A DNA stretch of 64,000 nt from DATKNA01 sp963755755 (lineage in GTDB: Bacteria > Actinomycetota > Actinomycetes > Actinomycetales > Kineosporiaceae), in the NCBI GenBank assembly GCA_963755755.1, contig CAVWLJ010000015.1, positions 33,953 through 97,952 of the forward strand, given 5' to 3'. Below are positions 21,874-31,459 of the stretch, in pieces (the stretch's first letter is position 1; every line of letters starts with the position of its first letter). Position numbers and translations under genes: made by a program. A model generated the notes under the pieces. That model searched no databases and was not told where the DNA came from. It worked only from the letters and a program-made list of their open reading frames with translations.

Positions 21874-22859
21874 CCGCCCCGTAGGCCGCGTCGACGAGGG
21901 GCGCGCCGGCGACCGCCTGGAGCAGGAGCAGGTGGCTCGCCTCCGCCTCGTGCAAGCCGGTGACGAGCCCGGTCACCGCGCGTGCGGGGCGGTCGGGCCC
22001 GAGCACGAGATCGGTCCAGCCGCCGTTCGGCACGACGGTCCCGTCGGCGTCCGCGCACGTCTCGAGCGCGCGGACGACGGTGGTGCCGACGGCGACGACG
22101 CGCCCGCCGCCCTCGCGCACGGCGTTGACGAGCCGCGCCGTCGACGGCGGCACGGCGTAGCGCTCGGGTGCGGGCGGCTCGTGGAGCTCCGGGCTCGAGA
22201 CGCCGCAGTGCAGGACGATCGGGGCGACGGCGACGCCGCGAGCGACGAGGTCCACCACCAGCCGTTCCGTGAAGGGCCGGCCCGCGCTCGGCATCTCCGC
22301 GCTGCCGGGGTGGCGGGCGAAGACGGTCTGGCGATCGGCCAGCGGGAACGTCGAGCGCAGGTAGCCGTAGGCGATCGGGCGGCCGTGTCGGGCCAGGTAG
22401 CCGAGCGGGTCGTCGACGCCGGTCACCCGGGCGCGCCACAGCCGGACGCCGTCGGGCCCGGGCGCGGGGAACGGCGTGACCAGCGTCGCCGTGACCCCGC
22501 CCGGGCAGCCCGAGCTCGGTGCCGGCGGCGAGGTCGAGCTGCGGCCCGTCGTTGCCGGGGCGGCGGACCTCGACCACCCAGCTGCCGGCGTCCGGCTGGG
22601 CGGCGACGTGGACGGGAACCGTCGCGCCGCCCAGCGCGGCCGGTCAGCGCGGCCGGCACGGTCGCGCTGGTGTTGACGACGACGAGGTCGCCGGGCGCGA
22701 GGACGGAGGCGCAGGTCGCGGAACCGGCGGTGCTCGAGCCGGCCCGGAGCGGCGACGAGCAGCCGCACGCCGTCCCGGGCCAGCCCGCGGTGCTCAGGCG
22801 GCTCCGTGGCGTCGCTCGCGGCGGGCCGCTCGAAGGCGAGCACGCGGCGTCGTGGTCAC
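21800..22859 (-). CDS. queA: QueA-like S-adenosylmethionine:tRNA ribosyltransferase-isomerase, frame broken
   Basis: QueA transfers and isomerises ribose from SAM onto preQ1 in tRNA during queuosine synthesis. Family blocks are DPLGYLARHGRPIAYGYL, GRPFTERLVVDLVARGV, IVLHCGVSSPELHEPP, RYAVPPSTARLVNAVREGGG, VAVGTTVVRALE and GLHEAEASHLLLLQAVAG. The N-terminal third is spread over three frames by several indels. The GTG at 22859 overlaps the SDR stop. No other queuosine gene is visible here, so the substrate in this organism is not certain. Confidence 0.85.
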
Positions 22860-23576
22860 GCGGTCACCGCCGCGAGCAGGTCGGCAGCGCGGTGACGCCC
22901 GCTCGGGAGCTCCTGCCGGACGAGCCTGAGCAGGGCGGGGACGACGGTCTGCGGCAGCGGCCGGTCGCTGATGTCCTCGCCGGGGAACGCCTGCTGGTGC
23001 ATGGCGGTGTTCATGTCGCCGGGGTCGACGGCGTACACGTGCAGGTCGGGGTTCTCGGCGGCGAGGACGGCGACGAGCTGGTCCAGCGCGGCCTTGGACG
23101 AGCCGTACCCGCCCCAGCCCGGGTAGGCCTCGACGGCTGCGTCGGAGGAGACGGCGATCACGCGTGCCGCGCGTGGCGCGGAGCTCGGGCAGGAGCAGCT
23201 GCGTGAGAGCGAGGGGAGCGAGGACGTTGACGGCGTAGATCCGCTCGAGGTCCTCGACCGGGTGGTCGGCGAGCGCGGGCAGCCCGCGCGGGCGGTCGGA
23301 TCCGGTCAGGGCGCTGGCGTTGTGGACCAGCAGGTCCAGGCGTCCGAGCGTGCCGACGGCGGCGGCGAGCTCGGCGCGGTGGGCGGGTTCGGCGATGTCG
23401 CCGGGCACGGCGGTTACGCCCGACAGGCCGCCGACGGCGCGACGCAGCGCCTCGGCATGCCGGGCGTCGACGACGACGCGCCAGCCGGCGGCCGCGAGGG
23501 CGCGGGTGAGGGCCAGGCCGAGGCCCTGCGACCCGCCGGTGACGAGGGCGACGGGGGTTGCGGAATCGGGAGTCAT
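22856..23576 (-). CDS. Short-chain dehydrogenase/reductase, probable SoxR target
   Basis: The NAD(P)-binding motif is GGSQGLGLA near residue 15, and the catalytic Ser/Tyr/Lys set appears as VIAVSSDAA and YGSSKAALD. One indel near 23165 separates the two halves. After it the protein ends HRAADLLAAVTA, giving about 240 residues, normal for the family. The ATG at 23576 lies beside a SoxR operator, and the promoter reads TTGACC, a 19-nt spacer that contains the operator, then GACGAT. It is therefore probably induced by redox-cycling compounds. The substrate is unknown. Confidence 0.8.
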
Positions 23577-23591
23577 GACGGCATCGTCGAA

Positions 23592-23609
23592 TCTCAAGTG
23601 GACTTGAGG
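23592..23609. promoter_or_regulatory. SoxR box
   Basis: The 18-base palindrome TCTCAAGTGGACTTGAGG matches the enterobacterial SoxR operator CCTCAAGTTAACTTGAGG at 15 of 18 positions. It sits between soxR and the divergent SDR gene. On the SDR side it falls inside a long 19-nt promoter spacer, which is the known arrangement for MerR-type activation by DNA distortion. Confidence 0.85.
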
Positions 23610-23631
23610 TCAAGAGCTCGGGAGCAGCGCG

Positions 23632-24090
23632 ATGAGAACGACGGACTTGCTGACGATCGGCGAACTGGCGAGCCGGTCGGGCTTGGCGCCGTCCGCGCTG
23701 CGGTACTACGAGGAACTCGGGCTCATCACGAGCACCCGGACGCCCTCCGGCCGGCGCAGGTTCGAGCGGAGCACGCTGCGCCGTCTCGCGTTCGTGCGCG
23801 CGGGCCGGAACGTCGGCCTGTCGCTCGACGACATCGCCGCGGCCCTGGCGACCCTGCCCGACGGGCGGCCGCCGACCCGCGCGGACTGGATGCGCCTGTC
23901 CAAGGCCTGGCAGCACCGGCTCGACGAACAGATCGCCGCCCTGCAGGCGCTGCGGAACGACCTCGGCTCCTGCATCGGCTGCGGCTGCCTCTCGCTGCGC
24001 CGCTGCGCGCTCTCGAACCCTTCGGACAGCGCCGGTGGCGCGGGCGCGACCGGAGCCGCCTACCTGCCGCCGGCGTTGCGCCGCGGGTAG
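23632..24090 (+). CDS. soxR: Redox-sensing MerR-family regulator SoxR
   Basis: SoxR activates targets when its [2Fe-2S] cluster is oxidised. The MerR helix-turn-helix reads IGELASRSGLAPSALRYYEE, and the cluster ligands are in CIGCGCLSLRRC, the exact C-x2-C-x-C-x5-C pattern. Length is 152 residues and the frame is intact. GGGAGCA precedes the ATG. The adjacent operator and divergent SDR gene fit the actinobacterial pattern, in which SoxR controls oxidoreductases directly rather than soxS. Confidence 0.95.
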   Translation: MRTTDLLTIGELASRSGLAPSALRYYEELGLITSTRTPSGRRRFERSTLRRLAFVRAGRNVGLSLDDIAAALATLPDGRPPTRADWMRLSKAWQHRLDEQIAALQALRNDLGSCIGCGCLSLRRCALSNPSDSAGGAGATGAAYLPPALRRG

Positions 24091-24568
24091 CTAGCACGCG
24101 CTCCACGGTGCGGGACGGCTCGCCGGCGTGCCAGATGTCGATGAGGAGACGGTCCCGCTCGTCGTTCAGGCGCACGACCACGGCCTCGGTGAGGTCGATG
24201 CGGAAGAGCTCGAAGTCGCCCTCCGGGACCTCCTCCGCCGCCCCTCGGAACGACGCCTTGCCGGCGTCGTCGGTAACCTCGACCGCTCGTCCGGCGATCT
24301 TCGCGTCGCCGGTCCACGCGTCCGGCGGCTCGGACGCCGAGTGGATCGCCACCCGCGGATCGCGGCGGAGGTCCTCGAACCGGCGGTTCCCGGTCATCCC
24401 GCCGAGCCAGACCTCACCCAGCTTGATCGGCACCTCGGTCCCGCTGATCCGCGGCGATCCGTCCGCACGGATCGTCGCCATCGTCTTGTGCCTGTTCGCC
24501 TCGAACCGGTCGAGGACGCGGGCCGCCAGCTCCGGCTCCTGCTCGGTGAACTCCTGCCAACTCGTCAT
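24091..24568 (-). CDS. Pyridoxamine 5'-phosphate oxidase-family (split-barrel flavoprotein) protein, 3' frame break
   Basis: Split-barrel proteins bind FMN or F420 and reduce or oxidise small substrates. Sequence features are KTMATIRADGSPRISGTEV, LGGMTGNRRFEDLRRDPRV and LNDERDRLLIDIWHAGEP. As printed, the frame runs on antisense through soxR. A doubled wobble base at 24097-24100 (CGC/CGG) restores the ending TVERC with a TAG at 24091-24093, one base from the convergent soxR stop. ATG at 24568 opens MTSWQEFTEQEPELAARVL. Confidence 0.8.
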
Positions 24569-24590
24569 GATCCGACCCAAGCACGAGCCC

Positions 24591-24619
24591 CCGACAAGCC
24601 CGCGACGAGCGTGTACGGT
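24591..24619 (+). promoter_or_regulatory. Promoter of the leuA leader
   Basis: CCGACA and TACGGT are spaced by 17 nt, a good housekeeping promoter. The leader-peptide GTG follows the -10 box by 6 nt, so the transcript should start at or next to this GTG. Confidence 0.55.
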
Positions 24620-24625
24620 AGGCGC

Positions 24626-24673
24626 GTGCGCGTGGCCGCCCTCCTCCTTGGCCGCCGCGGCGGGGCCCGTTAG
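24626..24673 (+). CDS. leuA leader peptide (attenuator type)
   Basis: The ORF encodes VRVAALLLGRRGGAR, 15 residues with three consecutive leucines (CTC CTC CTT) and a TAG stop. It lies 78 nt before leuA. Downstream, GGCCGG (24673-24678) can pair with CCGGCC (about 24703-24708), enclosing a CCTCC/GGAGG hairpin. Leader peptides of this kind before leuA are known in Actinobacteria and sense leucyl-tRNA through ribosome stalling. I infer leucine-dependent attenuation here; the competing structures have not been folded. Confidence 0.65.
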   Translation: MRVAALLLGRRGGAR

Positions 24674-24751
24674 GCCGGTCCTCCCGCCGCGGAGGTTCTG
24701 CGTGCCGGCCGACATTCCCCGTCAGAGCCGACACGAGCAGTGAGGCGAACC

Positions 24752-26480
24752 GTGCAGAACACCCAGCAGCCCTCCGGCATGCCGATCCACCGCTACCTCC
24801 CCTTCTCCGAGCAGATCCGCGTCGACCTGCCCGACCGCACCTGGCCCACGAAGCGCATCACGAAGGCGCCGCAGTGGTGCGCCGTCGACCTGCGGGACGG
24901 CAACCAGGCCCTGATCGACCCGATGAGCCCCGAGCGCAAGCGCCGGATGTTCGAGCTGCTCGTCGGCATGGGCTACAAGGAGATCGAGGTCGGCTTCCCG
25001 GCCGCGAGCCAGACCGACTTCGACTTCGTCCGGCAGCTCATCGAGGAGGACCTGGTCCCCGACGACGTCGTCATCCAGGTCCTGACCCAGGCCCGCGAGC
25101 ACCTCATCGAGCGGACGTTCGAGTCCATCAAGGGCGCGAAGCAGGCCGTCATGCACCTGTACAACTCGACGTCCGTGCTGCAGCGGCGGGTCGTCTTCGG
25201 CACCGACATGGACGGCATCGTCGACATCGCCCTCGACGGCGCCCGGCTGTGCAAGAAGCTCGGGGACGCCGCCGCGGCCGACGGCACCGCCGTCTACTTC
25301 GAGTACTCGCCGGAGTCCTACACCGGCACGGAGCTCGAGTTCGCGGCACGGATCTGCAACGAGGTCCTGGAGGTCTTCGAGCCCGCGCCCGACCGCAAGG
25401 TCATCATCAACCTGCCCGCGACCGTCGAGATGGCGACGCCGAACGTCTACGCCGACTCGATCGAGTGGATGCACCGCCACCTGGCGCACCGCGAGAACGT
25501 CACGCTGAGCCTGCACCCGCACAACGACCGCGGGACGGCGGTCGCCGCCGCCGAGCTCGGCTACCTGGCGGGCGCCGACCGGATCGAGGGCTGCCTGTTC
25601 GGCAACGGCGAGCGCACCGGCAACGTCTGCCTGGTCACCCTGGGCCTCAACCTGTTCAGCCAGGGCATCGACCCGATGATCGACTTCTCGGACATCGACG
25701 AGATCCGTCGCGCCGTGGAGTACTGCAACCAGCTCAAGGTCCCCGAGCGCCACCCCTACGGCGGGGACCTCGTCTACACCGCCTTCTCCGGCTCCCACCA
25801 GGACGCCATCAAGAAGGGGCTCGAGGCCATGGAGCGCGACGCCGCCGCGGCCGGCGTCCCCGTGGACGACCACACCTGGGCCGTCCCCTACCTCCCGATC
25901 GACCCCAGGGACGTCGGGCGCAGCTACGAGGCCGTCATCCGGGTCAACAGCCAGTCCGGCAAGGGCGGCGTCGCCTACCTCATGAAGCACGAGTACCACC
26001 TCGACCTGCCGCGCCGGCTGCAGATCGAGTTCAGCCAGGTCGTGCAGCGGGTGACCGACGACCAGGGCGGCGAGGTGCCGCCGCAGGAGCTGTGGCGGAT
26101 CTTCTCGGACGAGTACCTGCCCGACCCCCGACGGCTGGGGGCGCTTCAAGATCAACGGCATCCGGCAGTCCTCGGACGGCGACGGCGCCGACCAGCTCGT
26201 CGTAGAGCTCGACGACCACGGCGCGCCGGTGACGCTCGAGGGACACGGCAACGGACCGATCGCCGCGTTCGTCGACGCCATCGCCGAGGTCGGGGTCGAC
26301 GTCCGGGTCCTCGACTACGCCGAGCACGCGATGAGCGCCGGCGGCGACGCGAAGGCCGCGGCCTATCTCGAGTGCGCGGTGGGCGACCGGGTGCTCTGGG
26401 GTGTGGGGGTGGACACGAACATCACGCGCGCCTCGCTCAAAGCGGTCATCTCGGCGGTGAACAGGGCGGAGCGGTCGTAG
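24752..26480 (+). CDS. leuA: 2-isopropylmalate synthase, one frame break
   Basis: LeuA condenses acetyl-CoA with 2-oxoisovalerate in the first committed step of leucine synthesis. The protein is of the long actinobacterial form, with KAPQWCAVDLRDGNQALIDP, the metal motif SLHPHNDRGTAVAAAELGYL and GNGERTGNVCLVTL. The C-terminal regulatory domain (LEGHGNGPIAAFVDAI, RVLDYAEHAMSAGGDAKAAA) gives leucine feedback. An extra C in a run near 26130 breaks the frame; repair reads YLPDPDGWGRFKINGIRQ. I chose GTG 24752 because GAGG lies 6 nt upstream; GTG 24740 is possible. Confidence 0.96.
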
Positions 26481-26543
26481 CCTCATCTCCAGCCCCTGCC
26501 GGCCGACGGGACAAGGGACGAGGCACCAGCGACCAGCGAAGGA

Positions 26544-28175
26544 GTGCCGGTGGCGCCCGAGGACGATCCCTCGCGCCGGCTCCCCGTTCCCCGGGGGGAG
26601 TTCGGCCCCTTCGACCTGCTGGCGCAGTGGTCCCACATCGTCTACGTCTCGGGCCGGGCCGACGACGCCCTTCGCGTCACCCGTGAGTCGCTCGCCGTGG
26701 CGGAGGCGGCGGGCGATGCCCTGACTGCCGGCTACCTCCGCTACAACCTGTGTCTCGCGTACGAGGCTCTCGGCCGCTGGGGCGAGGTGATCACGGGAGC
26801 CGACGACCTGCTCGAGTGGCTCGGCGCGGAGGCCGACCCGATCCTGCGCGCGAAGGCGCTGGGCATACGTGCCCACGCCCAGATGCGCGAGGGCCGGATC
26901 GGCCCCGCGCTCGAGTCGCTGGCGACGGCCTACGGGCTGATCGAGGGCGAGCGGCGGATGTCGTACAACCACGTCTCCGCACTCGATGTGATCGCGGGGG
27001 CGTTCCGGGCGGCGCTGCTGTTCGTGCCGGCGATCGAGGAGCTGAACACCGCGGTCGCGCTCGCCGAGGGGCGGCCGATGACGGCGGTCATCACGCTGAC
27101 CGAGCAGGCCGCTCGGGAGGGTATGTACGGTCTCCTGCTGCAGATGCTCGGGGACACCGCGGAGGCGGACCGGCGCTTCCTCGCCTGCGCCGGCCTCGCG
27201 ATCCACAGTGAGAACATCGCTCGGGAGGCGGGCCTCGACTCGCCGCTGGTCACCCAGATCGCCGCCCTGCTGCAGTTCGCCTACCAGCGGCTGCGCTCCG
27301 AGCCGGTCGACCTCGCGCTGCTGGAGCGGGCGGCGAGCTGGGGGGACGAGGCGCACGCCATGCTGTTCCGGCTGGCGCTGGCCTCCGCTGCGGCGCGGGT
27401 CGGCGACCGGGTCACGGCCCGGGCCCACCTGCACCGGGTGCGGGAGGACGCGGCGCGGCTGTCGGAGACCGTGCTCGGCTGGGTCGCCACCGACTGGCTG
27501 GCGGAGATGGCCGAGCACGAGGAGGGCCGGACCGAGGAGACCCGACGCTGGCGGGCCATGGCCCTCGCCACGCTCCGGCGCCTGCTGGCGGACCGCGAGG
27601 GCCGCTTCGAGCAGGTGCTCGCCCGGCAGCGGCTCGCCCAGGCGTCCGCCCGGGTCGACGAGGACGGCCGGCGGCTGTGGGAGGACGCGCTGACCGGCGC
27701 CGGCAACCGCCGGATGATCGAGTCCGCCCTCGTGGACCCGGTCCAGGCCTGCCGGCCGATGCTCTTCCTCGACGTGGACGACTTCAAGGGCATCAACGAC
27801 CGGTTCGGCCACGAGATCGGCGACCTGGTGCTCCGGCGCGTGGCCGAGGTGCTCGTGCACGGGTGCCGTCCGGGTGACCTCGTGGCGCGCTACGGGGGCG
27901 ACGAGTTCCTCGTCGTCCTCGCCGACGGCGGCTCCCCGGCGGTGCTCGCCGGCCGGATCGCCGAGCTGCTCGCCGCCGTGAACTGGGATCTCACCGCCGC
28001 GCAGCTAGGCGTGACCGCGACGATCGGCGTGGCGGACGCCGGCCCCGAGGCGTTCGCCCGCGCGGACGCCGGCCTGCTGGCCGCGAAGCGCGCACTCAAG
28101 CGGCGCCGCGCAGGGATCCGGCCGCCGCGTCCGCCTCGCGACGTCGAGCTCGCCGCCGCCGGGCCGGACCGGTGA
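26544..28175 (+). CDS. TPR-like / GGDEF diguanylate cyclase 1
   Basis: The 543-residue protein is a probable diguanylate cyclase. About 370 N-terminal residues are helical TPR-like repeats without membrane segments. The C-terminal GGDEF domain has LTGAGNRRMIE, FLDVDDFKGINDRFGHEIGD and the active-site motif YGGDEF. RPGD sits five residues before GGDEF, the classic inhibitory I-site for c-di-GMP. The frame is intact. The last codons overlap the start of a second cyclase of the same build, so both act in one operon. The TPR part presumably senses a partner protein. Confidence 0.9.
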   Translation: MPVAPEDDPSRRLPVPRGEFGPFDLLAQWSHIVYVSGRADDALRVTRESLAVAEAAGDALTAGYLRYNLCLAYEALGRWGEVITGADDLLEWLGAEADPILRAKALGIRAHAQMREGRIGPALESLATAYGLIEGERRMSYNHVSALDVIAGAFRAALLFVPAIEELNTAVALAEGRPMTAVITLTEQAAREGMYGLLLQMLGDTAEADRRFLACAGLAIHSENIAREAGLDSPLVTQIAALLQFAYQRLRSEPVDLALLERAASWGDEAHAMLFRLALASAAARVGDRVTARAHLHRVREDAARLSETVLGWVATDWLAEMAEHEEGRTEETRRWRAMALATLRRLLADREGRFEQVLARQRLAQASARVDEDGRRLWEDALTGAGNRRMIESALVDPVQACRPMLFLDVDDFKGINDRFGHEIGDLVLRRVAEVLVHGCRPGDLVARYGGDEFLVVLADGGSPAVLAGRIAELLAAVNWDLTAAQLGVTATIGVADAGPEAFARADAGLLAAKRALKRRRAGIRPPRPPRDVELAAAGPDR

Positions 28176-29785
28176 CCGTCCCCGCCGCGTCCCTCCTGCC
28201 ATGGGCGGGGGAGAGGTGCGTGGTGACGACGCTCGCCGGGCGCGCGACGGCTGCTCTCGCGCTCGGCGACACCGCGTCCGCGCGCGATGCTGCGGAGGCG
28301 GCGCTGGCGCTCGCGCACCTGCTCGACGACCCCTCCGCCCGGTTCCGGGCCGCGGTCGCCCTCGGGCACGTGCTGCTCGCCGTCGGGAAGCCGGACGCCG
28401 CCGAGCGCGCGGTGGCACCCGTGCTCGACGAGGCTGACACCGGCGCGGTGTGGCGGGCGCCGGCGCTCGCCGTCCGCGCCGCCGCGGCGATGGAGCGCGG
28501 CCAGCTCCTGGCCGCGCTCGACGCCCTCGCCGAGGAGCTCGCGCTGGTCGAGTCCGCGCCGGGGAGCCTGGACGTCGACTCCGTCGTCGTCACAGCGGCC
28601 GTCCTCGTCCGGCTCGCGCTGCACGAGGCCGCCGTCGACCTGTTGCAGGCGGCGAGCCCCGCACTGCCCGTCGTCCGCGCCCTGGTGTGGGTGCAGCTGG
28701 TCTGGGCGGCCCAGCTGGAGGTCCTCGGCGAGGGCCGCCGGGCCGAGGAGCGGTTCGCGCTGGCTGCCTCCGCCGCCCTGCGCTGGGGCCGGCTCGCGGC
28801 CGCGGCCGGAGGCGCCCGGCAGGTGCGTGCCGCGGTCGCCGCGGAGGCCTACGTGGTCGCACGCCTCGGGCTCCCCGGGCTCGCCGCCGCGCGTGCCCGC
28901 GACGCGCTGGCGACCACCGAGCACGCCGACAGCATCCCGGAACTGCTGCCCGGGCTGCTCGCGGTCGCCGCGGACGCCTGGGAACGCGCTGACGCCGACG
29001 CGCTCGCCCGCGCGGTCGGCCTCGTCGAGCGCCTCGGGGACCTGGCACCGGCCGGGCTCGAGCCGATGGTCCGGCAGATGATCGTGGAGCCTGCGCTGGC
29101 ACGGCTGGCCGCCCCGCCGCCCGGCGCCGGCAGCACCGGGACCCATCCCGCGGTGCCCTATCTGCAGGAGATCGCGGGCGAGGCGGCCCGCTGGATGTGG
29201 CGGGAACGCGATGCCAGGTCGGCGGACCTGCGCCAGCGCATCGTGCGGCGGGAGCTGACCCTGCGGGGCGAGCAGACCGCCCGGGAGCTGCTCGTCGACC
29301 CGCTGACCGGCCTGGGCAACCGGCGCCGGCTGGAGGAGCTGCTGAGCCGGACGCCGCCGGCCGCGGCCCTCTTCGTGGACCTGGACCACTTCAAGCGGGT
29401 GAACGACCTCCTCGGCCACCCGGTGGGCGACGCCGTGCTGCGCCGGGTCGCGGCGCTGCTCCTGCAGGCGTGCCGCGCCGACGACGTCGTGGTCCGCTAC
29501 GGCGGGGACGAGTTCGTGATCCTGCCCGCGTCGTCCCTCGCCGAGGCCCCGGCCGACCGGACCGCGGACGGGACCGCGGAGGCGACGGCGGTCGCGCGCA
29601 GGCTCGGGCAGCGCGTGCTGGAGCTCGTCCGCCGGCACGACTGGAGCGACCTGGTCGGTTCGCTGCCGGTCACCGTCTCCGTCGGCGTCGCCTCCGGACC
29701 GCCCGGGCGCTCCGCGCTGGCGGCGTCCGACACGGCGCTGCTCGCGGCCAAGCGAGCCGGCCGGGACACGCTCGTGGAGGTGTGA
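28172..29785 (+). CDS. TPR-like / GGDEF diguanylate cyclase 2
   Basis: This 537-residue paralogue of the previous gene has an N-terminal TPR-like half rich in Ala and Leu and a C-terminal GGDEF domain (DPLTGLGNRRRLEELL, FVDLDHFKRVNDLLGHPVGD, YGGDEF). An I-site RADD lies five residues before GGDEF, so both product inhibition and catalysis look intact. Its GTG overlaps the previous stop by four bases. The N-terminal halves differ much more than the GGDEF domains, suggesting duplication with divergence of the sensor part. Confidence 0.9.
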   Translation: MTVPAASLLPWAGERCVVTTLAGRATAALALGDTASARDAAEAALALAHLLDDPSARFRAAVALGHVLLAVGKPDAAERAVAPVLDEADTGAVWRAPALAVRAAAAMERGQLLAALDALAEELALVESAPGSLDVDSVVVTAAVLVRLALHEAAVDLLQAASPALPVVRALVWVQLVWAAQLEVLGEGRRAEERFALAASAALRWGRLAAAAGGARQVRAAVAAEAYVVARLGLPGLAAARARDALATTEHADSIPELLPGLLAVAADAWERADADALARAVGLVERLGDLAPAGLEPMVRQMIVEPALARLAAPPPGAGSTGTHPAVPYLQEIAGEAARWMWRERDARSADLRQRIVRRELTLRGEQTARELLVDPLTGLGNRRRLEELLSRTPPAAALFVDLDHFKRVNDLLGHPVGDAVLRRVAALLLQACRADDVVVRYGGDEFVILPASSLAEAPADRTADGTAEATAVARRLGQRVLELVRRHDWSDLVGSLPVTVSVGVASGPPGRSALAASDTALLAAKRAGRDTLVEV

Positions 29786-29822
29786 GCACCGAACGGCGCC
29801 ACCGTGGGGCGACAATGGTCGC

Positions 29823-30561
29823 GTGAGCCTCTACCGCGACGAGGGTGTCGTCCTGCGCGCCCAGAAGCTCGGTGAGGCCGACAGGATCGTCACCCTGCTG
29901 ACCCGCGAGCACGGGCGGGTGCGCGCCGTCGCGAAGGGGGTCCGCAAGACCACCTCGCGGCTGGGTGCCCGGGTCGAGCCGTTCATGCTCGTCGACGTTC
30001 AGCTCTACGAGGGGCGCTCGCTCGACATCGTCACGCAGGCCGAGACCATCGGCCCGTACGGCACGGCCATCGCCTCCGACTACACCCGCTACACCGCCGG
30101 GACGGCGATGCTCGAGACGGCCGAGCGGCTGACCGAGACCGAGCGCGAACCGGCACTGCAGCTGTTCCTGCTGCTCGCCGGTGGGCTGCGGACCCTCGCC
30201 GAGGGCAAGCGCGACCCCGGGCTGGTGCTCGACGCGTTCCTGCTCCGCTCGCTCGCCGTCGCCGGCTGGGCGCCGAGCTTCACCGACTGCGCGCGCTGCG
30301 GCGAGCCCGGGCCGCACCGCGCGCTCGCCATCGCCGCCGGGGGAGCGGTCTGCTCCCAGTGCCGCCCCGCCGGCGCGGCCGCACCCCACCCGGAGACGTT
30401 CACGCTGCTCTCCGCCCTGCTCTCCGGCGACTGGGCGGCCGCGGACGCGAGCGAGGGCCGCCGCCGGCGGGAGGCGAGCGGCATCGTCGCCGCCTACCTG
30501 CAGTGGCACCTCGAGCGGCAGGTGCGCTCGTTGCGGCTGCGTCGAGCGGGTGGAGCGCTAG
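29823..30561 (+). CDS. recO: DNA repair protein RecO, 3' frame break
   Basis: RecO loads RecA on SSB-coated DNA in the RecFOR pathway. The N-terminal OB fold reads LYRDEGVVLRAQKLGEADRI and AVAKGVRKTTSRLGARVEP. A zinc-binding pair, CARCG and CSQC, is in the C-terminal domain. A doubled wobble base at 30537-30540 (CTG/CTC) breaks the frame at the end; repair gives RSLRLVERVER and a TAG that overlaps the uppS GTG. GTG at 29823 opens SLYRDEG. Confidence 0.93.
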
Positions 30562-31430
30562 TGGCGATCCGGCGCCGCCGTCCCGTCACTCCGGAGAGCT
30601 CGCACGTCGTCGTGCCACCGCCGCTGCATCCGTCGGGGGCGCGTCCGCCGGCGATCCCGCCGGAGTTCGTGCCCCGGCACGTCGCCGTCGTCATGGACGG
30701 CAACGGCCGGTGGGCCAACGCGCGCGGCCTGCCGCGGACGAAGGGCCACGAGGTCGGAGAGGCCTCGCTCATCGACGTCTGCGCCGGAGCGATCGACATC
30801 GGCGTCCGGTACGTCTCCGCGTACGCGTTCTCGACCGAGAACTGGCGGCGGTCGCCGGAGGAGGTCCGGTTCCTGCTCGGGTTCAGCCGCGACGTCATCC
30901 GCCGCCGCCGCGACCTGCTGAACTCCTGGGGGGTACGGGTCCGGTGGGCCGGACGCCGGCCGCGGCTGTGGCGCAGCGTCATCTCGCGAGCTCGAGACCG
31001 CCGAGGAGATGACGCGGCAGAACGACGTCCTCACCCTGACGATGTGCGTGAACTACGGCGGGCGTGCCGAGATCGCGGACGCCGTCCGCGCCATCGCCCG
31101 CGAGGTGGCCGCCGGCCGGCTCGACCCGGACCGGATCGACGAGCGCACCCTGCAGCGCCACCTCGACGAGCCCGAACTGCCGGACGTCGACCTCTTCCTG
31201 CGCAGCGGCGGCGAGCAGCGGACGTCGAACTTTCTGCTCTGGCAGTCGGCGTACGCGGAGATGGTGTTCGTCGACGATCTGTGGCCCGACGTCGACCGGC
31301 GCGTGCTGTGGCGCGCGGTCGAGGAGTACGCCTCCCGCGACCGGCGCTACGGCGGCGCCGTGGACGCGGCGGCCAAGGCCGCGGCCGCCGCGAGGCCGCG
31401 GCGCCGGCCGGCGCCGCCGTCCTCGAGTAG
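30561..31430 (+). CDS. uppS: Isoprenyl (undecaprenyl/decaprenyl) diphosphate synthase UppS, frame broken
   Basis: This cis-prenyltransferase makes the lipid carrier for cell wall precursors. The motif HVAVVMDGNGRWANARGLPR holds the catalytic Asp, and SAYAFSTENWRRSPEEV, TMCVNYGGRAEI and LFLRSGGEQRTSNFLLWQSA are family signatures. A doubled wobble base at 30984-30987 (TCG/TCC) breaks the frame before ELETAEEMTRQND, and a lost wobble base near 31392 shifts the Ala-rich tail, which then ends at TAG 31428-31430. The recO-uppS order is common in Actinobacteria. Confidence 0.93.
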   Translation: MAIRRRRPVTPESSHVVVPPPLHPSGARPPAIPPEFVPRHVAVVMDGNGRWANARGLPRTKGHEVGEASLIDVCAGAIDIGVRYVSAYAFSTENWRRSPEEVRFLLGFSRDVIRRRRDLLNSWGVRVRWAGRRPRLWRSVISRARDRRGDDAAERRPHPDDVRELRRACRDRGRRPRHRPRGGRRPARPGPDRRAHPAAPPRRARTAGRRPLPAQRRRAADVELSALAVGVRGDGVRRRSVARRRPARAVARGRGVRLPRPALRRRRGRGGQGRGRREAAAPAGAAVLE

Positions 31431-31436
31431 CCTGTC

Positions 31437-31459
31437 GCCGGATCTCAGGAGGATCCGGC
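31437..31459. terminator. Hairpin between convergent uppS and zur
   Basis: GCCGGATC and GATCCGGC form an 8-bp stem around a 7-nt loop. It lies directly after uppS and overlaps the last codons of zur. There is no T-run, so it would be a bidirectional hairpin of the GC-rich actinobacterial type. Termination is inferred. Confidence 0.4.

Noticed and set aside
23726..24090. Extension of the split-barrel flavoprotein antisense across soxR
   Set aside because: It arises from one doubled base at 24097-24100; repair ends the gene one base from the soxR stop.
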